Origin: Selaginella tamariscina
Lineage: Eukaryota > Streptophyta > Lycopodiopsida > Selaginellales > Selaginellaceae
Length of the DNA: 64,000 bases
Assembly: GCA_003024785.1 (NCBI GenBank)
Contig: PUQB01000224.1
Location: 236,061-300,060 of the forward strand
Direction of reading: 5' to 3'
Shown here: positions 1 to 10,490 of the stretch, piece after piece
How the letters are laid out: every line of letters begins with the position of its first letter
Position numbering within the stretch: position 1 is the first letter of the stretch
The notes under the pieces: model-generated
The model's input: the letters and a program-made list of their open reading frames with translations, nothing else
The model's database searches: none
Told to the model about the DNA's origin: nothing
Position numbers and translations under genes: made by a program

Positions 1-199
1 ATGTGTTACATACACACACACTGAGTACATATAGATCATACATGCGTTGAACATGATGTTTTTAATAAAGAAGCAACATATAATTTCTCAAGTTTGGTTT
101 AGGGCAATGTGCATGTGTGTGCATATGTGTCTCTGTAAGTGCTTCTAATGCGTGTGCACATGTATATATAAATTTATGATTGTGTTTATATATAATATG

Positions 200-720
200 T
201 GCAAAACAAACATCGAATAATTAAGAAAATAATATTAATATACACACTATGAACATATTTTAAATTATACATAATAATATAGATTTTATAATATATAGCC
301 ATATATAGTTTTAATAATATATATTAATTTAAATTGATAATAAGTTTAACACTAGAATATTCTTGAAATAATAACAAATTAATTGAGAAAATCCCATTAA
401 TATATACAAATGTAGAATAATTACTGAGATAATTAAGAATAAGACTAATTTATTATGATAATCATGTTTAATACTGGAATATTCTTTGAATATTAAGAAA
501 ATAACAAAGAATATCCCATTAATAGTAGGAAATGTAAATTAATTACTCGAGTAATTAAGAAAATAATAATAATAAACAGACTATGAATATATTTTAAATG
601 ATACATAATAATATATCAATTTATTTATTGTATTAGTGTATATATATATATAATATAAACTTAATAATATATACTTGAATATTAAGAATGTAGAATAATT
701 ACAAAATTTCGTAATATTAA
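200..720. repeat. AT-rich degenerate tandem repeat field with GAATATTC blocks
   Basis: Imperfect direct repeats are visible. A block beginning near 352 recurs near 474 (offset about 122), and the stretch 220-275 recurs at 552-610. The repeated blocks carry GAATATTC at 355-362 and about 477-484. The first reads GAATATTCTTGAA, three alternating GAA/TTC units. A similar GAATATTC cluster lies at 5,536-5,605, so these blocks may mark the sides of one mobile element, but I cannot define exact ends or a target duplication here. No gene is visible in 1-900. Confidence 0.5.
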
Positions 721-989
721 ACAGCTTGAAGCACTTGAATGACATTAAATGCAATTTTAAAACACTCATTGAATTGGAGAGTATATATGTCAGACTGTCG
801 GTTATTTGTTTCAACTCATTTTAAATTTTCTTTTCTGTTATTTCAAAAATTTTGAATTTTGACATAAGTATTATCAGTCTGACATGTAAATTTGAAAAAT
901 ACATTTAATTTCCCACTCAAATTCAGATCTGGTTCTTTCTCCGGCAAGGGTTTCTTCATTTTCTCTTCAGATTTTCTTTTTTCTTCTTA

Positions 990-1068
990 GTGATCAGCTC
1001 AGGAGCGACATTAAATTGGGTGCGCTATTGTTTATAGGAAAGCACGGCGCCTTCAGTGCTGTTTACAA
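990..1068 (+). other. Possible 5' untranslated exon of the 2.2-4.8 kb gene
   Basis: A segment bounded by a pyrimidine-rich acceptor (TTCTTCTTAG near 990) and a strong GTAAGTAT donor near 1,069 lies upstream of the palindrome array. It has no convincing coding content. Its position, in front of the array and of the DUF7869-like gene, suggests a leader exon, as in the element at 46.8-54.6 kb. This is inference from splice-like signals only. Confidence 0.25.
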
Positions 1069-1236
1069 GTAAGTATTATAAACAAATTTAGATATATTTA
1101 TAAAGATTCACTCTCTTACATTCTCTCTTAAATTTTAGAATTTAGGGATTTAGGAATGCATTAGGATTACAATATATTGTTAGGGATTTATCCCGTTTAA
1201 ATATACTTTTAACTTAATATTCTCGGTTAGCCGGGC

Positions 1237-2027
1237 GGCGGATTAATCCGGCCATTTTTTTTTGCCTCTTTGAAGAGGTGGCGGGATTAATCCCGCCACC
1301 ATCTCTTTCATAGCTATGGCAGAATTAGTTCGGGCAATGCTTCTCCGCCTCTTAAAAAGAGCAGCGAGATTAATCCCGCCGATAACTCTCTCAACTGATA
1401 ATGATTTACTTGAATTTATTAGAAAGAGTTGTCGGCGGGATTAATCTCGCCAACCATTTTAGGAGGCAGAGAAGGGGTGGCGGGATTAATCTCGCCACTA
1501 CTTCCCTGTTTTAAATATTTGTGGGCAGAATTCATCCCGAATCTCTTTGAAATCATAATTTCGGAGAGAGTTGTGGGCGGGATTAATCCCGCCGCTTATT
1601 CCCATCGTCAGAGTTGTGGGCGGGATTAATCTCCGCCCTATTCTCCGTCGTCAGTGTTGTGGCGGGATTAATCCCGCCCCTCTTCCTCGTCGGAGGAATT
1701 TGCGACGGGATTAATCCCGCCGACTCTCACAGACGAGAAGATCCGGCGGCAGGATTAATCTCGCCGGTACTTCCTAGTCGGAGGGAGCCCGCGGCGGGAT
1801 TAATCCCGCCGCTACTTCCTCGTCGGAGGGAGCCCGCGGCGGGATTAATCCCACCGCTACTTCCTCGTCGAAGGGAGTCTGCGGCGGATTAATCCCGCCG
1901 GTACTTCCTCGTCTGAGGGAGCCGCGGGATTAATCCCGCCGCTCTCTCCGATGGGGTAGAGTCGGCGCGGGATTAATCCCGCCGACTCACTCTGAAGGGT
2001 AGAGTCTGCGGCGGGATTAATCCCGCC
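1237..2027. repeat. Array of about 18 palindromes, core GGCGGGATTAATCCCGCC
   Basis: The 18-bp self-complementary core GGCGGGATTAATCCCGCC recurs about 18 times, perfectly or with one to three mismatches, at roughly 40-60 bp spacing. Examples start near 1,280, 1,434, 1,479, 1,576, 1,661, 1,793, 1,838, 1,922 and 2,010. From about 1,740 the linkers are also similar to each other (CTACTTCCTCGTCGGAGGGA), so that part grew by unit duplication. The array is far more GC-rich than its surroundings. It lies directly upstream of the DUF7869-like gene and is the counterpart of the arrays in the two later elements. Confidence 0.9.
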
Positions 2028-2179
2028 CATTGTTATATTAATAAAGCATGAGATATTATTTTTATATATATTATGTATTATTGCACATGCATATTATTAA
2101 GCAACTGCAGTTATGATTTCTTACAAATATTGCATAAACAGATATCATAAATAACACAATTATTTATGTGTAGGACAAT

Positions 2180-4818
2180 ATGTATAATACTGGAGATAAA
2201 GTATGTCTTCTTCGGAACAACGAGATAGTTGGCACTGGAACTGTGGAAGTTCGAATGAAATGCATCATGTCACAATATTGCCCAAGGATCTTGTGTGTAC
2301 GTATGGGTGAACACCATTTTCAAGCATGTTGAGGTTCCTGGAATGGAATTTGAGGAGGGTTCTCCTGTATTGTGGAATTTGGATGAAGTCAAGGCTGACA
2401 CAGAATATACAGAGTCACAAACAAACAGTAGCACGAGTTTTCCAGATGATGGCTTGCCTGCTGTGATGGATGAGGTGATTCTCTTTCTTCATGAGATTGA
2501 GGTTGGGAGAGGCATCATCACAGCTATAAATCCAATGGAAGCAGTGTCAGAAGAGAAATAGGGTCCACTTCGTGGGTGTAGTTGTGACAGAGGTTTCACC
2601 TAATGGCACTTGCATCCTGATCCCTCGTGAGGTGGCGAACATCTGAATTAAGACGGCAAGATGGTTCAACATATTCTGGGTTGGATATCAATAATAACAA
2701 CCCGGAAGAACAACCCATATTTGAAGAGGTTCCTTGCATTGGTCCTATTAAGAAAAAGGCGATTCATGGGTTGCAGATCTTCCCCTACATGTTTCAGCAA
2801 GAGGATGAAGATGGATCCTACATCTTCCGAAAGTGTTACGAGCATTTCCACGATTGACTGCTGCAAGAAGAAGTGTTATCAGATGGCAGACCGGAATGAA
2901 ATTACCCAATGTAGACATGTCTTTCGTACGCTCACCCAAAAGCAAAGGCATGAGTTTGTATATGTTGCACTAACTGGGTGTATTGATGGAATGGCTTCGG
3001 ACACAGGTTATCAAGTACATCCATGGTATTTAATAAGGTGGCCATCTGCTTCAAAGCTTGGTACAGTATATATGGGATCCAAAGACCATTCTACGTCGGA
3101 GGGATGAGTGGTTAGATGGAGCGCGAACCTCAGTACATGGGAACACTGGCTTGGTCAAAACCCGCTCTCACATTATGGCAGCCATAGAGATACTCAAGGC
3201 TTTTGTGGAAGCAAATGCAGACAGGATGCCTCACAAATGCCGAACCACAAATGCAGGGGTCAGGGAAAATCTCAAGGTTTTGCCTTCGATCTACACTCAA
3301 TTGAAGCTGTGTGAACATGTGAACAAGTGCCTCAGCTTGATGGGGCTGCAAGCAATCTGCACTGGTACCTTCAACAACATATGGAATACTCATTTTAAGG
3401 ATGTGGAGATTGCAAAACACTCTAGCTTTTCCAAGTGTGACACTTGTACATCATTGAAGGCTGCAGAGGCTTGTGCAAAAACCTTGGTGGAGATCACTGC
3501 CATTCAAAAGAAGATGGAGGCCCACATGATTGCGCAACAAACTTGCCGGTCTCAGTACTATGCACACCGCATGCTTTCTGTGTCACACCCATCAGAGTAC
3601 CTGTGCTTGATCCATGACAAGATGGATCATTCAAAGACCAGCATTCCAAAGCTCATTGCAACACCAAAGTGCCTTGGAAATGTCATGAAACTTCGATTTC
3701 ATTGACAGGTGTGCTAACACATGGACACGGTTGTGAATCATATGGACATTTTCACTTCCACATTGGTCTAGCGACTCCAATTTCACTATTGGGTCGTTGG
3801 CCATGTGTTTCAGAAACTTGAAGCCCACTCACAGACAAGTCCTATCGGTGATCTCAAAGTGAAGAAACAACACCTTCAACCTTTACATAATGCTCTCATG
3901 AACACGTCTGCACTTGAGGCTACTTGGGAATATGAGAGGCATTGTCAGCAACCTGCACAAAAAACAATGGCCCTGTTGAGAGTTCAGGTTCAGTGGAGGG
4001 ATCTAGCTCAAATAGTGTACATGTGTCCTCAACATCAAATAAGCTTCCTCGTCATTTGCTTTTACAGATGGATAATTGTGCAGGCGAGAACAAAAATAGG
4101 TAAATCATTTTACTTAAGGGTTTCTCAAGCTCATACTTACTTTTATTTTCTAGATATGTGCTAGCATACTTGTCAATGCTTGTTGCCAAAGGTGTGTTTG
4201 AAACAATCAGCTCAGTTTTCTTATGGTTGGTCACACTCATGAAGATATTGATGCGTTCTTCAGCAAGGTCTCCAACTCTACAAAAAGGACAAGTGCACTT
4301 ACCTTACCGCATATGATGAATCTTTTTGAAAATTGCATCTCCAAAAAAAGTTGTGCTTTGCTTGTGACTGAGGTGCCAGACTTCAAAAAATTTCTCAAGG
4401 AGTATATAAAAGAGGGGAGTGATTCTTTAGTTGGTCACCTTGTGCCGCTACAATTCTTTTTCTCCATACGAGATGGTATACCTATTATGCAGTACAAGTT
4501 ACGGCCATCAGAGCAGGAGTGGTTACCGAAAGAGGGTTAATGCTCTTCAAAAGTGGAGAGAATGGAAAGCCACTTCTCCCAGAAGGACAACCAGACCCTA
4601 TTCCATTGAGTGCCCAGCTCAAGGAACAAGAGGTTATTATTGATGGCATCAAAAAATATGTGGCATGGGTTCAAAAATCGATGCCAAAGAATTCTGATAA
4701 GGCAACTGGTTACTCAGAACTATATAAGCATGTGGTTGACTATTGGGAGACTGTTGTTCGAGAGTTGAAGGGCCTACTGTCACAAGTATACAGAATTGCA
4801 ACACCCTTTTTGGCCTAA
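2180..4818 (+). pseudogene. DUF7869-type RNase H-like transposon-associated protein, frames broken
   Basis: Consecutive plus-strand segments in changing frames read as one protein. The N-terminal part (2,180-2,561; GDKVCLLRNNEIVGTGTVE) resembles only loosely the small plant transposon-protein domain DUF8039, and that match is tentative. The middle has a Cys-rich part with CDTCTSLK (about 3,437-3,460) and an HGN motif near 3,136. The C-terminal core reads QMDNCAGENKN (4,068-4,099), then an intron with a GTAAAT donor and CTAG acceptor (about 4,099-4,154), then VGHTHEDIDAFF (4,226-4,261). The DN...EN and GHTHED motifs are the hallmark of DUF7869 proteins, which have an RNase H-like fold and occur in large numbers in early-diverging plants. 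At least three frame changes and in-frame stops (for example after 3,705) make this copy a probable pseudogene. The start chosen follows a splice-acceptor-like GTGTAG. Confidence 0.7.
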
Positions 4819-6090
4819 ATCAAGGTGAATGACATCACTAAGACACAGATGACATAGAAGCCAGTAGTGATGTGGAAGTGCAAACCCCACACTTTGTTGG
4901 ACAAAGGAACCAAAAACCTAAAGCATACTTTGATTGCTGCCAGGATCTTCAAAAACTAATGATGGTTCTCATTACTCCAGATGCGTCATATAATCAGCCT
5001 ATTTGGATGGGTCAAATTATCGACACACTGAAGTAATCACAAAAAATAGTATTGTTAAGGTTGCATGGTTCAAACCACAAAAAAGGCGACACGAAAGGAG
5101 AGCGAAAGATATAATGGATGCCTAGAGAAACATGGTCTTCCAATCAAAAAGACCCAGCATGTTTTATAAATGTTAAATCCATTCGATATGGGGTGGATGT
5201 TAAGAAGATAAAATATCATATATTTAATATTTATAATTATTATAAACTCTTTAATAATAGTACCAATTGTTTACTTAACTATATAATTTAAAAAATGATA
5301 TGGAAGATTGACTATATTATTATAGGATTTTATATATATATTATTACTACTACAAATTTTAATTAATAATGTATATTAAATATTAATATTTTAATAACAA
5401 CATCAATATTTATATAATGTACCTCTTATGCCTTCCTATTGTTATATTTAGGCAATATATTATATAATTTAATACCTTCTACTTTTATAATGTTCATTAA
5501 TTTTTTGTTCAAATGAATGCATAATTTATAAAGGGTAGAATACAAAATAGAATATTTAAAGAATATTCTATTTTCAAACATATATTCTAAAGAATATTCC
5601 TTTAATATTAGAAAATGCTAATTAAATAGCTAAAATTGCTAATTAAGGAAATGGGACTACAGCCATGCCCATTTTAGTTACAACTTGCATTTACTGAAAG
5701 GCACAATCCTGCACAATAACCTTGGTTTCAAGTTGTTAGAAAATATGGTTAGGTCGAAGGATCTGGATTAGGCGTACATTCCAAGGAAGACTCGATCCAA
5801 TGCAACCGCATTATAAGTTCGATAAGAATGGACTGAGATTGAGCTGGTGGAAGTCTATGATATGAAAAACTATCCCAAGAGGTTGATGTAGTAACCCATC
5901 ATCAGGTTAAAAAGATCAAGAAGAGCCATCATTAAGTAAATAAGTAGTGAACTCACAACCTAACTATGTATCAACAAGTTGTATTAGCAGGATTAGCCAA
6001 GAAGGAAATTTGAAGAAAATTTTAGACAATTCTACAGATCATCAATTGTTGAAGATAGCCCACACCATGTGACCCTCGACTACCAACGAG
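4819..6090. other. Non-coding stretch with GAATATTC cluster
   Basis: No supportable gene is seen. The 4,820-5,200 part still looks like decayed coding sequence. 5,210-5,530 is AT-rich. 5,536-5,605 holds three GAATATTC-type motifs. Its reverse complement (GGAATATTCTTTAGAAT) matches the left block at about 476-490 (GGAATATTCTTTGAAT), so it may be the right-hand subterminal region of a first mobile element. 5,640-6,090 shows nothing I recognise. Confidence 0.4.
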
Positions 6091-6117
6091 GATTAGCAAA
6101 AACCGGGCTTTGTACAA

Positions 6118-6264
6118 CGGGCTTTTCGCATATTCCCGAATATTCCAGGAATATTCTGTCAAATAAATGGGAATATTCTAGAAATTCTGCCAAGTAGATT
6201 ATCTTTAACTTTCAATATAAATGCGACCAACAATTGAAAAACGTTAATTATTTGCCGACTAGAC
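6118..6264. repeat. Left terminal/subterminal region of transposon copy 1
   Basis: GGGCTT at the outside is followed by GAATATTCC (6,138), GGAATATTC (6,149) and GAATATTCTAGAA (6,171-6,183), then TTGCCGACTAGAC at 6,252-6,264, just beyond the transposase stop codon. The right end repeats this order in inverted orientation. GAATATTCTAGAA is also a perfect three-unit heat-shock element (alternating nGAAn pentamers). Confidence 0.6.
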
Positions 6265-6268
6265 TTTA

Positions 6269-9200
6269 CTATACGACTGGACTTAAAAGGTTGCAGGTTC
6301 GATTTGCGCTTGCAATCAACCAATAACCGATGCACTTCTGCTGGAGTAAGGGTCCGCTCTGTAAGAAGTAAGTAATCGTTGGGTCCAATCCAAGAACATG
6401 AGTGTACACAAAATACATGTGTTGGCAGGGACTCCGTTCTTGGCTTTCTGAAAGTTGCACAAGTGCATGACGGAACAATAGAAATTGTTATCTTAGCAGA
6501 TGCATGCCTGCAGAGACAATGAAGGCCTCAGTCTTCCTCTTGAACCACCTCCACATTGTTGATCCGACCTTGAAGAATCTTTGCCTGGTTGTAATGTTTC
6601 TTTCATGTTCTTGGACATTCTTGTTGTGTTCGCACACTCCGTCCATGGTATGTTGGTACCTATGTGCTCCCTCTCCTCTTGGTGGTGATGGTGTTCGATC
6701 CATTCGGCTACTACTGTCATCTACCATTTCTTCAAATCCCTCCAACTTGAATCCTGCTTTCAGAAGAGCTTCAACCTCATTTGCATTCAAGTTTTGTTCC
6801 TTTTTGAACTGGCCAAACCTCTGGAACTTCTGGAATACTCTCAGGAGGAATCCCTGCATATGGTCGTCTGAAGCAACAAGAATCGCGTGGGCAGAACCAT
6901 AGCATCTGATGAGTGAACTCAATGTTCCCAAATGCATTTGTATATTGCCGTCTACCGTGAAATCCTGGTGCCGGTACACGATGTGGATATCCTATGGGTC
7001 TGCCACACTTGCTGTTACCGTCCTGAGTGAGACCTAGACATTTCACCTGACTTGCCTCCCCAATGCGTCTGATGGCCCACTGAGTCATCAACGTCTCTCT
7101 TTCAGTGACATTGACATCTTGAAACTTGAGTTTTTTCCTGCGTGCATTTGGGATGACTTGTTCTGCATATTGTGTGTCATGTCTATGTGTACGAAGTGCA
7201 TCAATCCCATGGTCCCCAGTTGACGGTTGACGAACGGTTCGAACACGAACATTTGTTGTAGAGGCAAACTCTGGACTTGCAAGATGCTCTTCATCACTAA
7301 CAAGATTTGCAAAAGTTGTTGGAGACACTGATTTTCCCGCTGAAAGTTTCTGCTGTGCACGTTTCAGAAGAGTTTCCATGGAAGGACCTGTGCCTGAATA
7401 TCTCCCTTCAAATGATGCCTTGACCTTTGCACTTTGGAAAACAGCATCTGTTAAATCTAACATTGTTGCCTCCAACAAAGGAACACGCTTCGTCAGCCTT
7501 GCTCTTCGTGCTCTTGCATGAACAACTTCGGAGTTGTTAGTGGTAGGCACATTCGCAACACCATCTTCTGTCAAGTCAATTATCTCTGTCATGGAAATAT
7601 GATCTTCATGTCTTGCCCACCATGACAGCCATGTTTGCAAAGCGCTAACGTTACTGGACCTGCCTTCCCAAAATGACTCCAACATTACTCGTCGTTCCAA
7701 CTTATCTTGGTTGGTTAGTGCTGCAGGCCATGAGCGTGCAAGGTTCATGTGCTCCTCCCTGTGTTCCTCAAGTATCCACTTCTTTGTAACTTGACGCACT
7801 GACTGCATGTAATGGAACAAACAACTCCTTTCTCTTCCTCTCATCTTTGACCCATTGTTGAAAACTTGACGCAATGCTAACCAAATTGCACCTGACTCAT
7901 CTGACATGAACCCCGCAAAGTTCACATTATGAAGTCCTTGCTTGCTGCACACTTGAAGCATAGTGTTCAAAAATTTGATCACCGCCACACTATCCTCCCT
8001 GATCATGTCACCATAAGCAAGTGTCACCATCGACCTTAAACTACACAAACATAAGTGCATTATATTAGTAAGTATTTTAAAACATAGATATGTTAATACT
8101 TACAATGGATCATAGAGATGTATTCCCAGTGTACACCAATCATCAATACGATATGTGTGGTCTAGCACCACCCACTGCTGTTCGAGATCACCTCCAGATT
8201 GACACCTTCTAATGTAGTCTATTCCGGATCCTGGGCCGGCAACGTCATTTTGAAGATTAAAGGCTGCTCTTCAGCTCCGTTGAGGTCCATTCCGGGTATG
8301 TGGATAACATGTATGAATGGGATTGATAGCTTCTTCTTTAACTGCAGAAGTCCTTCGTAACCTTCTTTGAAACGAGTGTCTCTTGTTCTAGCCTGAGATA
8401 TCCATTCTCTTGTTCTACATTGGAAAGGTTAAGCATCTCCAAAAGGAAATAATAATTTTTTTGCTTACCGGCGGTGATTTGTGAGTGGTAGTAGATCTGA
8501 CAGAACCTTGTCGTATGATACATCTCCAGAATCTGTTACCAGTTTTTCCAAAATTATATTGCGTGCTGCTTGAAACTCTATGACACGTTGATTAGTTCTT
8601 GGGGTTGCAGCGACTGCTTTGTTGATTGTCTCCTTAGCTCTGTCTTTAGAGACCATGGATTCGGGTGGTCTACGTGGGTGTTGATGTTCTCCAAGATGGA
8701 TGAAAAGCCTCGTGCATGTGATATCATCTGGAATTATGTAATATGCAACAACGGAGCATGTCTGCACTAGAAGGGGCTCATTGTTGCAATGCACACACTT
8801 CATTCCAAGCACTCTACCATCTGAAGATAACTGGACTTTATCAATGGTGCCCTTAAATTGGCAGTCATTTGCTTTCTTACTGAAGCTGATGAACGGACAT
8901 GTTTCCTTTACGCATTTCATGTGGCCAATACATGAACTGCGACTAACACGAGCTGGAACATTCCAATGTGTTGTGCAGCGTTGAGTCCAGTAATCACACC
9001 CATCCTTCCTATTCATCCCTTTGTACTTGTCCTTCATTGTTTCGTGTGCTGGCAACTCGTAAATCACATTTCCGTTGCAATCTTCTGGGACCTCAGCAAC
9101 TTGCTGAATCGATGACGAGACCACCAGTTGCTTCCCAATCCTACATCTCTGACTATTGCGAAGTATTGTTACCATAGAATTGTCCCGATCTGTTGTCTCC

Positions 9201-9448
9201 AACCGGAATAGCGGTCCTTTGGAAGGAAGAAGTGTGTAATACACAAAACTGCTAGCTCTTGCCCCTTCTGGTTCTACCTCAACATTCGCAGCATCTCCAC
9301 CAACAACAGACATCAAATGCAGCACTTTAAAAGATTGCCAAGGTGGAATGTCAAATGCAGACCTGAGATCTGTTTCAAAGACAAATGCAATACCATCTTC
9401 ATCTGCAGGGAAGTCCTTGTCAACACCATTGTAGCTGATTCTTGCCAT
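6269..9448 (-). CDS. MULE-like transposase with Cys-rich zinc domain and SWIM finger (frame breaks)
   Basis: The start is set at MARISY because the second copy begins MARVTY at the equivalent place. Order of parts: an N-terminal region of unknown fold; a Cys-rich block (CIGHMKCVKETC, about 8,890-8,945) that resembles the WRKY/GCM1-type zinc domains seen in MULE transposases; and the transposase core with VVLDHTYR (about 8,150-8,173, first Asp), GFMSDESGAIW (about 7,885-7,915, second Asp) and CLFHYMQS (about 7,803-7,826, the CxxH signature). A C-terminal SWIM finger (PSCTCATF, then CQHMYF near 6,410) follows. Introns follow NHRR (about 8,469) and YDP (about 8,100), at the same places as in copy 2. 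Single-base shifts near 8,250 and within 6,420-6,480 break the frame, so this copy is either defective or carries sequence errors. By family, the product would cut and join the element's inverted ends. Confidence 0.75.
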
Positions 9449-9540
9449 GTAGCAAAAATGGAACAAACAAAAGTTAAAATTCAAAGACAATGAACATATT
9501 ACACACGATGTAAGTCGTGAGGCAATCATTTCATTGACAA

Positions 9541-9928
9541 ATATTAAAAATAATATTAATTGCGTGCGTCTGGGTAGAAGAGTGAAATTAATTTACTGCG
9601 TCTGGGTAGGTTTTTTGTAAATTAAAAAGTTTTACTATGTACAAGTGGCGATCATGCATGCAATATGTTTACAGAAATTAGGTTGGTTTTTAATTGATTT
9701 AGGGCGGCTAGGGTTTTGCAATTAGGGCGGCTAGGGCAGCTAGGGCGGCTAGGTTTTCGTGGAGCAGGGGCGCATTTGGGGGCATAGCGTGGAGCAAGTG
9801 TGGCTCCAGGGATTAATCACAATAGGCTTCCATTGAGGGGGTGAGTATTTTCTGATTTCTTCATGATCTGCTCATGATCTTTTCATGATCTGTTCATCTT
9901 TTTACATCTCTTCACAGTTGCAAGAAAT
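9541..9928. promoter_or_regulatory. Divergent promoter side of transposon copy 1
   Basis: This gene-free stretch lies between the transposase start and the palindrome array. It holds short tandem TTAGGGCGGCTAGGG units (9,697-9,760) and repeated TCATGATCTGTTCATG-like words (9,855-9,895). Both genes of the element must be driven from 9,450-10,490, so regulatory sites are expected here. No TATA box is certain. Confidence 0.4.
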
Positions 9929-10410
9929 CCGAGTCGGCCTGCCGACTCGGACTGACTTCGTTGTCCGTCCCAGTCGGCAGGCCGACTGGGGTGGACTGTT
10001 CCAGATCCAGTCAACATTTTGACCGGGGTTGACTGTTCCAGCCCCAGTCAGCATTTTGACTAGGGTTGACTGTTCTAGTCCCACCTAGCATTTTGACTGG
10101 GCCTTGCTTCGTTCCCAGTCCCAGACTGGGCCTCCCTTTGTTGCCAGCCCAGTCGGCATGCCGACTGGGACTCCCTTTGTTGCCAGTCCCAGTCGGCATG
10201 CCGACTGGGACTCCCTTTGATGCCAGCCCAGTCGGCATGCCGACTGGGCCTCCCTTTGTTGCCAGTCCCAGTCGGCATGCCGACTGGGACTCCCTTTGAT
10301 GCCAGCCCAGTCGGCATGCCGACTGGGACTCCCTTTGATGCCAGTCCCAGTCGGCATGCCGACTGGGACTTACAGCAACTGCTCTCTCAGTCGGCACGCC
10401 GACTGTGAGG
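9929..10410. repeat. Array of about 12 palindromes, core CAGTCGGCATGCCGACTG
   Basis: Long self-complementary units recur at about 40-bp spacing. The outermost read GAGTCGGCCTGCCGACTC (9,931-9,948) and CAGTCGGCAGGCCGACTG (9,971-9,988). Three degenerate units with an ATTTT centre occupy 10,005-10,105, and near-identical units with the GGCATGCC centre fill 10,148-10,370, separated by the constant linker GGGACTCCCTTTGATGCCAG. The last unit is at 10,386-10,410. The array lies between two divergent genes. Reading frames through it encode only repeat peptides and are not genes. Confidence 0.9.
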
Positions 10411-10490
10411 GCTAGTATGTTTTTTTAATTTTTATTAAACATCTTTGAACATTTATTACAGTTTTTTGTTAAACCTTATTGCTTTTGTAG

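Noticed and set aside
1237-2027. CRISPR-like appearance of regularly spaced palindromic repeats
   Set aside because: The linkers are themselves partly repeated, the host is a eukaryote with introns and LTR elements, and no cas-like gene exists. The same holds for the arrays at 9,929-10,410, 50,582-51,118 and 62,986-63,582.
6504-6902. Plus-strand open frame opposite the transposase C-terminal half
   Set aside because: It is a shadow of the minus-strand transposase, which is conserved with the second copy.
10011-10408. Overlapping reading frames on both strands through the palindrome array
   Set aside because: They encode only the repeat peptide (SACRLG, GMPTG and similar) that follows from the palindrome unit, with no homology or start context.
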